Positions 1 to 6,197 of a DNA stretch of 10,057 nucleotides are shown here, piece after piece. The position numbers and the translations under genes were made by a program. The notes beneath the pieces were generated by a model. That model made no database searches. It saw only the letters and a program-made list of their open reading frames with translations, and was not told where the DNA came from. The number at the start of each line of letters is the position of its first letter. Positions within the stretch are counted from its first letter, which is position 1. This stretch comes from JBDTMT01 sp033764095 (GTDB lineage Bacteria > Desulfobacterota > Binatia > HRBIN30 > CADEER01). The stretch covers positions 1-10,057 of the forward strand of contig JANRJF010000471.1 of assembly GCA_033764095.1 (NCBI GenBank), given 5' to 3'.

Positions 1-111
1 GATGTGCGGCTCGGGCCGGCCCATGATCTGCGAATGCGCGCCGATCATGCGCGCCAACAGGGTGGAGCCGGAGCGCGGCGGGCCGATGACGAAAAAGACC
101 TGCGGATCCAT
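1..111 (-). CDS. Sulfotransferase family protein, N-terminal fragment
   Basis: This is the first 37 codons of a gene that runs off the left edge on the minus strand. The reading begins MDPQVFFVIGPPRSGSTLL, which is the hydrophobic strand and 5'-phosphosulfate-binding loop (GPPRSGSTLL, residues 10-19) that opens sulfotransferases using PAPS as sulfuryl donor. The following ARMIGAHSQIMGRPEPH matches the usual next helix and the region leading to the acceptor site. The ATG at 109-111 is chosen because family members start a few residues before this loop; no strong ribosome binding site precedes it, and the frame stays open upstream. It lies about 200 bases after the acyl-CoA synthetase on the same strand, so a shared transcript is possible. 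The acceptor cannot be predicted from this fragment. Confidence 0.85.
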   Translation of the reverse strand, partial: MDPQVFFVIGPPRSGSTLLARMIGAHSQIMGRPEPHI

Positions 112-151
112 CCTGCGGCCAATATCAGCGCGCGCCGCTTCGGAGAAGGAG

Positions 152-311
152 AGGACTAACACAGATGAACACGGACCCCGCCGCGCCCCGCCCGATGACC
201 ACAGAGCCACGCCGCCCCTCAAAAGAAGAAACAAAGAGAGACTCGGTGGGGTGGGGATCCGTGGTCATCGGGTGGGGTGGGGCGGGGTCTGTGTTCATCT
301 GTGTGAGTCCT
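152..311. repeat. Long imperfect inverted repeat, 57-bp arms
   Basis: Left arm 152-208 pairs with right arm 255-311. By hand alignment only about 7 of 57 positions differ. The outermost 20 bases of the left arm contain ACACAGATGAACACGG, and the right arm carries its complement. The loop (209-254) holds an A/G-rich stretch at 219-241. The element fills most of the spacer between the sulfotransferase start (111) and the acyl-CoA synthetase stop (310-312), and its right arm overlaps that stop codon. There is no T-run on the minus strand, so it is not a classical intrinsic terminator, although the hairpin may still protect a 3' end. Similar CACAGATGAACAC spacers occur in unrelated bacterial genomes; that statement is from general knowledge. 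Confidence 0.85.
248..287 (+). other. Potential G-quadruplex sequence
   Basis: Positions 270-287 read GGGTGGGGTGGGGCGGGG, four G-tracts of three to four bases with single-base loops, which is the most stable intramolecular quadruplex class. Another GGGGTGGGG lies just upstream at 248-256. It sits in the right arm of the inverted repeat. The complementary left arm (176-193) has interrupted tracts, so only one arm is a strong candidate. The plus strand is the template strand for the two flanking minus-strand genes. Confidence 0.6.
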
Positions 312-1800
312 AAGCGAACATCCGCGCCACCTCGGGTTTGACTACCTTGCCCATGGGATTGCGCGGCACGTCGGAGACGATGCGCAGCAGGGTAGGGACT
401 TTGTACGGGGCGAGGTGCTGCTTGGCCCAGGCGCGCAGCGACTCGAGGTCGAGCTCGGCGTGCGGCTGCAGGATGACTGCGGCGGCGACGCGCTGGCCCC
501 ATTCGTCGTCGGCGATGCCGACCACGGCGCACTCGGCGATGGCCGGATGGGTGCGCAGCACTTCCTCGATCTCCAGCGCCGAGACCTTGAAGCCGCCGGT
601 CTTGATGATGTCGACCGAGTCGCGGCCGAGGATGCGGTAGACGCCGGCCTCGCGCACGGCGACGTCGCCGGTGCGGAACCAGCCGTCGGCGGTGAAGGCG
701 GCGGCGGTGGCGTCGGGCCGCCGCCAGTACTCGGCGAAGACATTCGGGCCGCGCACCTGGATTTCGCCGGGCACGCCGTCGCCGAGCGTCGCAGCGGACT
801 CGTCGACCAACCGCACCTCGACGCCGGGGAACGGCACGCCGACGGTGCCGGCGCGGCGCTCACCGTGCAGCGGGTTGCCGAGCCCCATGCCGATCTCGGT
901 CATGCCGTAGCGCTCCAGCAGGGTGTGGCCGCTGAGCTCGCGCCAGGCGTCGAGCAGCGCAAGCGGCAGCGCCGCCGAGCCCGACACCATCAGGCGCAGG
1001 CGGCGGCAGCCGGCGGTCATCGCGGCGCGCCGCGGCGGCGGCGCATCGTTCCACGCCGCGCGCAGGCGCGCGTAGATCGTCGGCACCGCCATGAACAGTG
1101 TCAGGTCGGTGCCGTCGGCGATGCGGTTCCACACCCGCGCCGCATCGAAGCCGTCCTCCAGCTCGCAGGTGGCGCCCGACCACAACGCCGCGCACAGCAG
1201 GTTGAGGATGCCGTGCAGGTGGTGCAGCGGCAGCACGTGTAGGATGTGGTCGCGCGGCGACCACTCCCATGCCTCGACCACCGAGGCGATCTGCGCGGAT
1301 AGGATGGCGTGCGTCGTCACCACGCCCTTCGGCTTGCTGGTGGTGCCGGAGGTGAAGAGGATCAGCGCCCGCCGCCCTGGCTCGATGAGCGGCAGCGCGC
1401 GCGGCGCCGCGGCGAGCAGATCATCGGTCAGGGCCAACCGGATGCCGCGCGCCTGCGCGATCGGTGCGAGCCGCTCGCGATAGCGCCGGTCGGCGACGAC
1501 GATCGACGCGTCGGACTCGGTGATCGCGTACTCCAGCTCGGGTCGCGGGTGCGAGACGCAGAGCGGCACTGCGATCCCACCCGCGCGCCAGATGCCCCAC
1601 TGGGTCGCGACATGCGCGCAACTCGGCGCGACCAGATAGGCGACGCGTGCCTCGCGCAGATCGGTCGCGCCATCCAGCAGGCGGCTCGCCACACGCCCCG
1701 AGGCATCGAGCAGATCCGCATACGTCCAGGTGCCGTCGGCGGCAATCAGCGCGCGATTCGACGCGAACTGTGGAACGCGATTGAAGAGAAGATTCACCAC
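310..1800 (-). CDS. ACSF3/MatB-like acyl-CoA synthetase (probable malonyl-CoA or methylmalonyl-CoA synthetase)
   Basis: A 496-residue ANL-superfamily adenylate-forming ligase: acid + ATP + CoA gives acyl-CoA + AMP + PPi. Visible core motifs: P-loop LFTSGTTSKPKGV (148-160), HVLPLHHLHG (188-197), ERYGMTE (296-302), GWFRTGD (373-379), hinge region GRDSVDIIKTGGFKVSALE (392-410), and C-terminal PRNPMGKV (479-486) with the expected catalytic Lys485. LPLHHLHG, FMAVPTIYARL, SGSAALPL, SGHTLLERYGMTEIGM and VDIIKTGGFKVSALE resemble eukaryotic ACSF3 and bacterial MatB, which activate malonate or methylmalonate, more than generic fatty acyl-CoA ligases. The length fits MatB. The start is uncertain: the reading opens with two GTG codons (1795-1800) inside an inverted-repeat arm, no ATG lies upstream before the stop at 1849-1851, and there is no Shine-Dalgarno sequence. 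The next gene on the strand is the sulfotransferase. Substrate specificity is inferred. Confidence 0.85.
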   Translation of the reverse strand: MVNLLFNRVPQFASNRALIAADGTWTYADLLDASGRVASRLLDGATDLREARVAYLVAPSCAHVATQWGIWRAGGIAVPLCVSHPRPELEYAITESDASIVVADRRYRERLAPIAQARGIRLALTDDLLAAAPRALPLIEPGRRALILFTSGTTSKPKGVVTTHAILSAQIASVVEAWEWSPRDHILHVLPLHHLHGILNLLCAALWSGATCELEDGFDAARVWNRIADGTDLTLFMAVPTIYARLRAAWNDAPPPRRAAMTAGCRRLRLMVSGSAALPLALLDAWRELSGHTLLERYGMTEIGMGLGNPLHGERRAGTVGVPFPGVEVRLVDESAATLGDGVPGEIQVRGPNVFAEYWRRPDATAAAFTADGWFRTGDVAVREAGVYRILGRDSVDIIKTGGFKVSALEIEEVLRTHPAIAECAVVGIADDEWGQRVAAAVILQPHAELDLESLRAWAKQHLAPYKVPTLLRIVSDVPRNPMGKVVKPEVARMFA

Positions 1801-2017
1801 AGAGGCACGGAGGGCACAGAGTCGAGGCGGAATTGTTAGAGAAAGAATTCAACGCGGAGAGGCGGAGGCGCGCAGAGGATTAGGAGAAGGTAGGGGAAAC
1901 GCAGGGTAGCGAAAATGAAAGCTATTCAGATCTTCTCCGCGTCTCTGCGTCTCCGCGTTTGAATCCTTCTCCAATTGCTCCTCCGCGACTCTGTGTCCTC
2001 CGTGCCTCTGTGGTGAA
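1793..2017. repeat. Nested double inverted repeat (CACAGAGGCACGGAGG type)
   Basis: Outer arms 1793-1835 and 1972-2017 begin TTCACCACAGAGGCACGGAG and end with the complement; the first 32 positions differ at only one base. Inside sits a second, less perfect pair: about 1845-1889 (AATTCAACGCGGAGAGGCGG) against 1929-1966 (complement of AAACGCGGAGACGCAGAGAC). About 40 bases near 1890-1928 form the loop. The whole spacer between the synthetase (start 1800) and the luciferase-like gene (stop 2023-2025) is built from these two hairpins, and the left arm enters the synthetase reading frame. This looks like one element inserted into another, or two tandemly derived families. No transposase is present. 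Confidence 0.85.
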
Positions 2018-2022
2018 GCTCT

Positions 2023-3126
2023 TCACGCCGCGGCGGGACGCGGCACGCCGAGCGGCACGTCGTCCAGCGCCTGCAGGCGCGGCAGGACGGTGCGGGCGAA
2101 GAGGCGCATCGAGCGCTCGGCGTCGGCGTAGGGCATGCCGGCATAGCTGAAGACGCCGTTGTAGGCGCCGGCGCCGGTCATGCCTTTGATCTGCATGATC
2201 TTCTCGTAGCATTGCTCGGGCGTGCCCCAGACCTGCAGGTTGAGGAAGAACTCGGTCATCGCGTCGGTGCCGCCGGGCGCGGTGATGATCTCCTGCATGC
2301 GGGCGTAGTTCTCGTAGCCCTTCATCTGCGCCAGGTGCGCGCCGGTGAATTCGTAGTGGTCGATCACCGTGCGCCAGTAGCCGCCGATGTACTTCACCGC
2401 CATCTCGCGGGCGCGCTCGGGATCCTCGTCGCAGAATGTCCAGCCGGCGACGATCGGCGCCGGCGCATCGTCGCCGTTGGCTTCGCGGTACACCTGCCGG
2501 TAGGTGGTGAGCTCGTCGGCGACGATCTCCCACGGCTTCTGCGGGATGATGCACAGGCCGAGGCCGAGGCGCGCGACGATCGGAAAGGACTCGGTCGAGA
2601 CGGCGGCGGCGTAGCTGCGGCCGCGGAAGGTGGTGTGCGGACGCGGCCGAATGTCGCGCTTCTCCTGCTTGATGTACTTGCCGTCGTACTCGCACCAGCC
2701 CTGCTCGAGCCCGGCGAGGATCATTTCGGCCGACTCGTTGAACAGCTCGCGACTCTTGTTCATGTCGACGCCGAATCCGTCGAACTCGATGCGCCCGAGG
2801 CCGCGCCCGAGGCCGAGGATGACGCGGCCGTTCGAGAGGTTGTCGAGCATCGACACTTCCTCGGCGACGCGCATCGGGTGGTGCCACGGCAGCACCACCA
2901 CCATCGAGCCGAGCAGCAGGGTGTCGCTCTTGGCGGCGAAGTAGGTGAGCATCTGCAGCACGTCGGGGCACATGGTGTAGTCGGTGAAGTGGTGCTCGAC
3001 GCCCCAGATCGACTGGAAGCCGAGCGATTCCGCCATCTCGCCCAGCCGCAGCTCCTGGCGGTAGACCTCGTGGTCGCTGAGTGACTTGTCCGTGCCCTGG
3101 AAGATGATCGCGAGTCCGACGTCCAT
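2023..3126 (-). CDS. Luciferase-like (LLM class) flavin-dependent oxidoreductase
   Basis: A 367-residue bacterial-luciferase-fold TIM-barrel protein. It opens MDVGLAIIFQGTDKSLSDHE, then GEMAESLGFQSIWGVEHHF (29-47) with the EHH motif at 44-46 typical of LuxA-like monooxygenases, WHHPMRVAEEVSMLDNLSNG (81-100) and RVILGLGRG (101-109), the family's phosphate-binding region. The C-terminal part has VWGTPEQCYEKI (299-310), as in family members. These enzymes use FMNH2 or F420H2 for oxygenation or hydride transfer; the cofactor and substrate cannot be fixed by eye. The ATG at 3124-3126 has a good ribosome binding site (GAGGAG, six bases upstream). It shares strand with 3259-4272 but is clearly diverged from it in sequence and length, so it is not a recent duplicate. 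The 132-bp gap to that gene holds an inverted repeat. Confidence 0.9.
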   Translation of the reverse strand: MDVGLAIIFQGTDKSLSDHEVYRQELRLGEMAESLGFQSIWGVEHHFTDYTMCPDVLQMLTYFAAKSDTLLLGSMVVVLPWHHPMRVAEEVSMLDNLSNGRVILGLGRGLGRIEFDGFGVDMNKSRELFNESAEMILAGLEQGWCEYDGKYIKQEKRDIRPRPHTTFRGRSYAAAVSTESFPIVARLGLGLCIIPQKPWEIVADELTTYRQVYREANGDDAPAPIVAGWTFCDEDPERAREMAVKYIGGYWRTVIDHYEFTGAHLAQMKGYENYARMQEIITAPGGTDAMTEFFLNLQVWGTPEQCYEKIMQIKGMTGAGAYNGVFSYAGMPYADAERSMRLFARTVLPRLQALDDVPLGVPRPAAA

Positions 3127-3146
3127 TGTTCACTCCTCAGAAAAGG

Positions 3147-3263
3147 CGTGACCGGTGACCAGTGACCGGTAAGAGACGCTCACGAGCATAGTAGAGGCAC
3201 TCGCGAGCGTCATCATTTCTCGATGATCCTTCACCGGTAACCGGTCACTGGTCACCGGTCACG
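3147..3263. repeat. Inverted repeat with perfect 24-bp arms and nested inner hairpin
   Basis: Arm 3147-3170 is perfectly complementary to arm 3240-3263. The arm is internally repetitive, built from GTGACCGGT, CAGTGACCGGT and similar units. Between them is a second pair: GACGCTCACGAG (3175-3186) against CTCGCGAGCGTC (3200-3211), with one mismatch. The right arm contains the stop codon of the upstream luciferase-like gene (TGA, complement of 3259-3261). The ribosome binding site of the next gene lies just outside the left arm. The core sequence is unrelated to the CACAGAG elements elsewhere in the window. Confidence 0.9.
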
Positions 3264-4272
3264 TTTTTGCGGCGAAAGCGGCCAGTATTCTCTCGTTGTT
3301 CTCGCCCACCCGTTCGCCCGGCACGCCGACGCTGGGGGCGTAGAAGAGCACCTCGTCGCACAGGCCGTCCCACTGGCGCAGCTTCTCGCGCGCCTCGGCG
3401 GCGTCGGTGGCGACGATGGCGATCTCGTCCACCAGCGCATCGGGGATGGCGGCGGCCATGGCGGCGATGTCGAAGCTGGCCAGCGCCTGACGGCAGGCGG
3501 CGGCGACTTCGGGCAGGCCGTGCAGGGCGAGGATCGAGTGGTAGACCTTGACCGTGTAGTAGAAGCCGATCTGCTGCTTGGCGTCCTGCAGTGCCAGGGC
3601 GCGGTCGGGATTGATCGAGGTGAGCAGGTAGGGCACCAGCGCGCAGGCGCCGGCGGGTCGGCCGGCGGCGGCCTCGGCGGCGCGCAGCGTCGGCAGCGTC
3701 ACTTCACGATGCCAGCGGCGCGTCGCGATCGGGTGGCCGACCACCGCGTCGGCGGCGGCACCGGCGCTGCGCAGCATCGGCTGGTTCACCGCCGCCACCC
3801 AGATCGGCAGGTCGGGCCGCGCGCCGGGGCGGGTGAAGACCGGGATCTTCAGATCCCAGAAGCGCCCCTTGAAGCGGAAGCCGAAACCGTTGCCGGCGGC
3901 GAAGACGGCACGCAGCACTTCGATCAGCTCCTTCATGCGCCCGGCCGGCTTCTCGAACGGCATGCCCCACCATTCGACGTTCATGCGCCGCGTGCCGCTG
4001 CCGAGGCCGAGGATCATGCGGCCGCCGGAGAGCTCGTCGAGGTCCATCGCCGCCGTCGCGTGCACCAGCGGCGCGCGGGTGAAGGCGTTGGCGATGCCGG
4101 TGCCGAGGCGGATGCGCGAGGTGGTCGCGGCGAGCCCGCCGAGCACGACGAAGGCGTGCTGATTGAAGAACTCGACGCTCAGCACGCTGTCGAACCCGGC
4201 CTGCTCGGCGCGCTGCCCGAGTGCGACGTTGCCGCGCGTGCTGCCGGCGGTGAGGATCAGTCCGTGACGCAT
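3259..4272 (-). CDS. LLM class oxidoreductase, Mer-like, probably F420-dependent
   Basis: A 337-residue luciferase-family TIM-barrel enzyme. MRHGLILTAGSTRGNVALGQ is followed by AEQAGFDSVLSVEFFNQHAF (22-41), TSRIRLGTGIANAFTRAPLV (51-70), AAMDLDELSGGRMILGLGSG (74-93) and PDLPIWVAAVNQPMLRSAG (153-171). The pattern resembles methylene-tetrahydromethanopterin reductase-like, F420-dependent oxidoreductases of actinobacteria and relatives more than LuxA. The F420 assignment is an inference. The frame remains open far upstream, but that part lies opposite the nitronate monooxygenase gene; the ATG at 4270-4272 is preferred because it starts the conserved domain and has a clean GGAGG five bases upstream. 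It is transcribed away from the nitronate monooxygenase across a 193-bp shared region, which suggests common control. The last codons run into an inverted-repeat arm. Confidence 0.9.
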   Translation of the reverse strand: MRHGLILTAGSTRGNVALGQRAEQAGFDSVLSVEFFNQHAFVVLGGLAATTSRIRLGTGIANAFTRAPLVHATAAMDLDELSGGRMILGLGSGTRRMNVEWWGMPFEKPAGRMKELIEVLRAVFAAGNGFGFRFKGRFWDLKIPVFTRPGARPDLPIWVAAVNQPMLRSAGAAADAVVGHPIATRRWHREVTLPTLRAAEAAAGRPAGACALVPYLLTSINPDRALALQDAKQQIGFYYTVKVYHSILALHGLPEVAAACRQALASFDIAAMAAAIPDALVDEIAIVATDAAEAREKLRQWDGLCDEVLFYAPSVGVPGERVGENNERILAAFAAKT

Positions 4273-4293
4273 CGCGCCCTCCGCAAGGAAGAA

Positions 4294-4386
4294 TTCACCA
4301 CAGAGACACAGAGACACGGAGGCATGACAGACAACATCTTGAGAAATCTCTGAGCGTCTTCTCGGTGCCTCTGTGTCGCTGTGGTG
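4294..4386. repeat. Inverted repeat (CACAGAGACACAGAG type) in the divergent promoter region
   Basis: Left arm 4294-4320 (TTCACCACAGAGACACAGAG, then ACACGG) pairs with right arm about 4361-4386 (ending CTGTGTCGCTGTGGTGAG), with a few mismatches. The end sequences match those of the elements at 1793-2017 and 6198-6271. The loop (4321-4360) contains GAGAAATCTCTGA (4341-4353), which is repeated in inverted form in the palindrome downstream. It lies between the divergent starts at 4272 and 4466. Confidence 0.85.
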
Positions 4387-4402
4387 AGTCTCCTCCGACT
4401 TG

Positions 4403-4420
4403 AATCTCTGATCAGAGATT
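4403..4420. promoter_or_regulatory. Perfect 18-bp palindrome, candidate operator
   Basis: AATCTCTGATCAGAGATT is a perfect palindrome with no loop, 45 bases upstream of the nitronate monooxygenase ATG. One half (TCAGAGATTTCT, 4413-4424) recurs in inverted orientation at 4342-4353. A weak TTGAAT (4400-4405) and TCTAGT (4421-4426) flank it at 15-base spacing, so it could lie between -35 and -10 elements. The coupled GntR-type gene is the obvious candidate ligand. It may instead be part of a repeat family, and it does not match the FadR-type TNGTNNNACNA consensus. Confidence 0.45.
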
Positions 4421-4465
4421 TCTAGTCTGCGGCAGCTCGCCAGTGCAACCGCGAAGGAGACGCCG

Positions 4466-5422
4466 ATGCAGTTCCGTACGCCGATTTGCGAGATGTTCAA
4501 CATCGAGGTGCCGATCTTTCTTGCCGGCATGGGACAGGTCGCGTACGCCGACGTCTGCGCCGCGGTGTCCGAGGCGGGCGGATACGGCACATTGGGAATG
4601 GTCGGCGCGTCGCCGGAGGGCATTCGCGACGAAATGCGCAAGGTCCGGGCGCTGACCAGCAAGCCGTTCGGCGTGGACCTGTTGCAGGCGCTGCCCGACC
4701 AGGTCGAGGCGGCGATCGACGTGATCATCGAGGAGGGCGCCAGCGCCTTCATCGCCGGGCTCGGCGTGCCGGGGCCGGTGATCGGCCGCTGCCACCGCGG
4801 CGGCGTCAAGGTCATCTCGATGTGCGGCACGGTCGAGCACGCGCGCAAGGCCGAGCAGGCCGGCTGCGACGTGGTGGTCGCACAGGGGACCGAGGCGGGC
4901 GGCCACACCGGCCGCGTGGCGGCGATGGCGCTGATCCCGCAGACCGTCGACGCGGTGAAGATCCCGGTGCTCGCCGCCGGCTCGATCGTCGACGGGCGCG
5001 GCTTCGTCGCCGCGCTGGCGCTCGGCGCCCAGGGCGTCTGGATGGGAACGCGCTTCATCGCCACCGCGGAGGCGCGCGCGGCGCGCCAGTTCAAGGAGAA
5101 GATCCTCGCGGCGCGCGGGTCCGACACCGTCGTCACGCGCTGCTACTCGGGCAAGCCGATGCGCGTCATCACCAACCCCTACGTCGAGGAGCAGGAGCGC
5201 CACCCGGAGCAGATCAAGCGCTTTCCCGAGCAGATGATGCGCAGCGCCATGGGCGGGGTGCTGAACTACGTCGACGACGCCGCGACCGATCCGGAGCGCA
5301 CCGCCATGCCGGCCGGGCAGGGGATCGGCGCGATCGCCGACATCCTGCCGGCCGGCGAGGTGGTGCGGCGCATCATGCGCGAGGCGCGCGAGACCGTCGG
5401 CGCGCTGGAGCGGCTGGCGTGA
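4466..5422 (+). CDS. Nitronate monooxygenase (2-nitropropane dioxygenase family)
   Basis: A 318-residue FMN-dependent TIM-barrel protein that oxidises alkyl nitronates, such as propionate 3-nitronate, to carbonyl compounds and nitrite with O2. Visible: PIFLAGMGQVAYADVCAAVS (16-35), replacing the usual APMAG start; GVDLLQALP (69-77); CGTVEHARKAEQAGCDVVV (120-138); AQGTEAGGHTGR (139-150) with His147 at the position of the catalytic-base His; and VLAAGSIVDGRGFVAALALG (168-187) followed by AQGVWMGTRF (188-197), the FMN phosphate site. The ATG has AAGGAG six bases upstream. The stop overlaps the following GntR-type gene by GTGA, so the two are coupled. Some relatives in this fold are quinone reductases or enoyl-ACP reductases (FabK), so the substrate is not certain. 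Confidence 0.9.
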   Translation: MQFRTPICEMFNIEVPIFLAGMGQVAYADVCAAVSEAGGYGTLGMVGASPEGIRDEMRKVRALTSKPFGVDLLQALPDQVEAAIDVIIEEGASAFIAGLGVPGPVIGRCHRGGVKVISMCGTVEHARKAEQAGCDVVVAQGTEAGGHTGRVAAMALIPQTVDAVKIPVLAAGSIVDGRGFVAALALGAQGVWMGTRFIATAEARAARQFKEKILAARGSDTVVTRCYSGKPMRVITNPYVEEQERHPEQIKRFPEQMMRSAMGGVLNYVDDAATDPERTAMPAGQGIGAIADILPAGEVVRRIMREARETVGALERLA

Positions 5423-6192
5423 GCGCTGCTGTGCCCCGGCGGCGAACGCCGCGCGCCGCCGCCGCGCCGCGCGGCCGCCGCGCCCGCACCAAGGCGGCGA
5501 CGGTGGTGGCGCAGAGCCTGGTCGGCGAGATCCACCGGCGCGGCCTGCGCGTCGGCGACAAGCTGCTCTCCGAGCAGAAGATGGTCGAGCGCTACGGCGT
5601 GGCGCGCGGCTCGCTGCGCGAGGCGCTGCGCTACCTGGAGCTGCAGGGGGTGCTGCGCATCAAGTCGGGGCCCGGCGGCGGGCCGGTGATCCAGACGCCG
5701 GACGGCAGGCACTTCGCCAGCACGCTGGGGCTGATGCTGCAGTTCGTCGGCGCGCGCTTCCGCGCCATCGTCGAGACGCGCTGGGTGGTCGAGCCGGGCA
5801 TCGCCGCGCTGGCGGCGGAGCGCGCCAGCGCCGATGATCTCGCCGCGCTGCGCGAGTGCCTGGCGGCGCTGCGCGGCACGGCGGCGGACGGGGCGCGCTT
5901 CGCCGAGGAGAACCGCCGCTTCCACGACCTGCTGGCGTTCGCCAGTGGCAACCCGGTGTTCCGCTTTCTGCTGCCGGCGCTGCACCGCCTGTCCGACGGC
6001 GCCGGGATCGCGTACAGCGCCGGCGAGCGCAAGCGCGTCGTGCGCGCCCTGGCGGTGATCCTCGCCGCCATCGAGGCCCGCGACCGCACCGCAGCCTACG
6101 AGGCGACGCGCGCGTTCTTCGACGCGTCGCTGGCGTACCTGGACGAGGCGCATGCCGACGAGATGGCGCGGCCGCTGACCTGGACACGGTAG
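5419..6192 (+). CDS. GntR family regulator with FCD (FadR-type) ligand domain
   Basis: A 257-residue DNA-binding regulator if started at GTG 5419-5421, which overlaps the upstream TGA as GTGA and has GGAG eight bases before it; GTG 5431 is an alternative. A basic tail (RRRTPRAAAAPRGRRARTK, 7-25) precedes the winged helix at about 28-92, containing GDKLLSEQKMVERYGVARGS (46-65) and LREALRYLELQGVLRIKSG (67-85). The FCD domain follows: ETRWVVEPGIAALAAERAS (119-137) and RRFHDLLAFASGNP (166-179). Aligned by eye to metal-binding FCD proteins, the usual Asp/His/His/His set is Asn165, His169, Leu211 and Phe233, so metal binding looks lost. Coupling to the nitronate monooxygenase suggests it controls that operon and perhaps the divergent luciferase-like gene. 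The effector is unknown; acyl-CoA-type ligands are possible, as in FadR, but this is inference. Confidence 0.9.
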   Translation: MSAAVPRRRTPRAAAAPRGRRARTKAATVVAQSLVGEIHRRGLRVGDKLLSEQKMVERYGVARGSLREALRYLELQGVLRIKSGPGGGPVIQTPDGRHFASTLGLMLQFVGARFRAIVETRWVVEPGIAALAAERASADDLAALRECLAALRGTAADGARFAEENRRFHDLLAFASGNPVFRFLLPALHRLSDGAGIAYSAGERKRVVRALAVILAAIEARDRTAAYEATRAFFDASLAYLDEAHADEMARPLTWTR

Positions 6193-6197
6193 GCGCC

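Noticed and set aside
2..313. Plus-strand open frame at the left edge
   Set aside because: Opposite the sulfotransferase P-loop and then through the inverted repeat; no domain is seen.
4294..4386. CACAGAG repeats as a CRISPR array
   Set aside because: The units are inverted and irregular with no constant repeat-spacer periodicity, and no cas gene is nearby.
4273..5136. N-terminal extension of the Mer-like oxidoreductase up to an ATG at 5136
   Set aside because: The added part is antisense to the nitronate monooxygenase, and the ATG at 4272 has a strong ribosome binding site directly before the conserved domain.
4486..5418. N-terminal extension of the GntR-type protein back to an ATG at 4486
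   Set aside because: This stretch is an Arg-rich out-of-frame reading of the nitronate monooxygenase gene; the GTG at 5419 in a GTGA overlap fits better.
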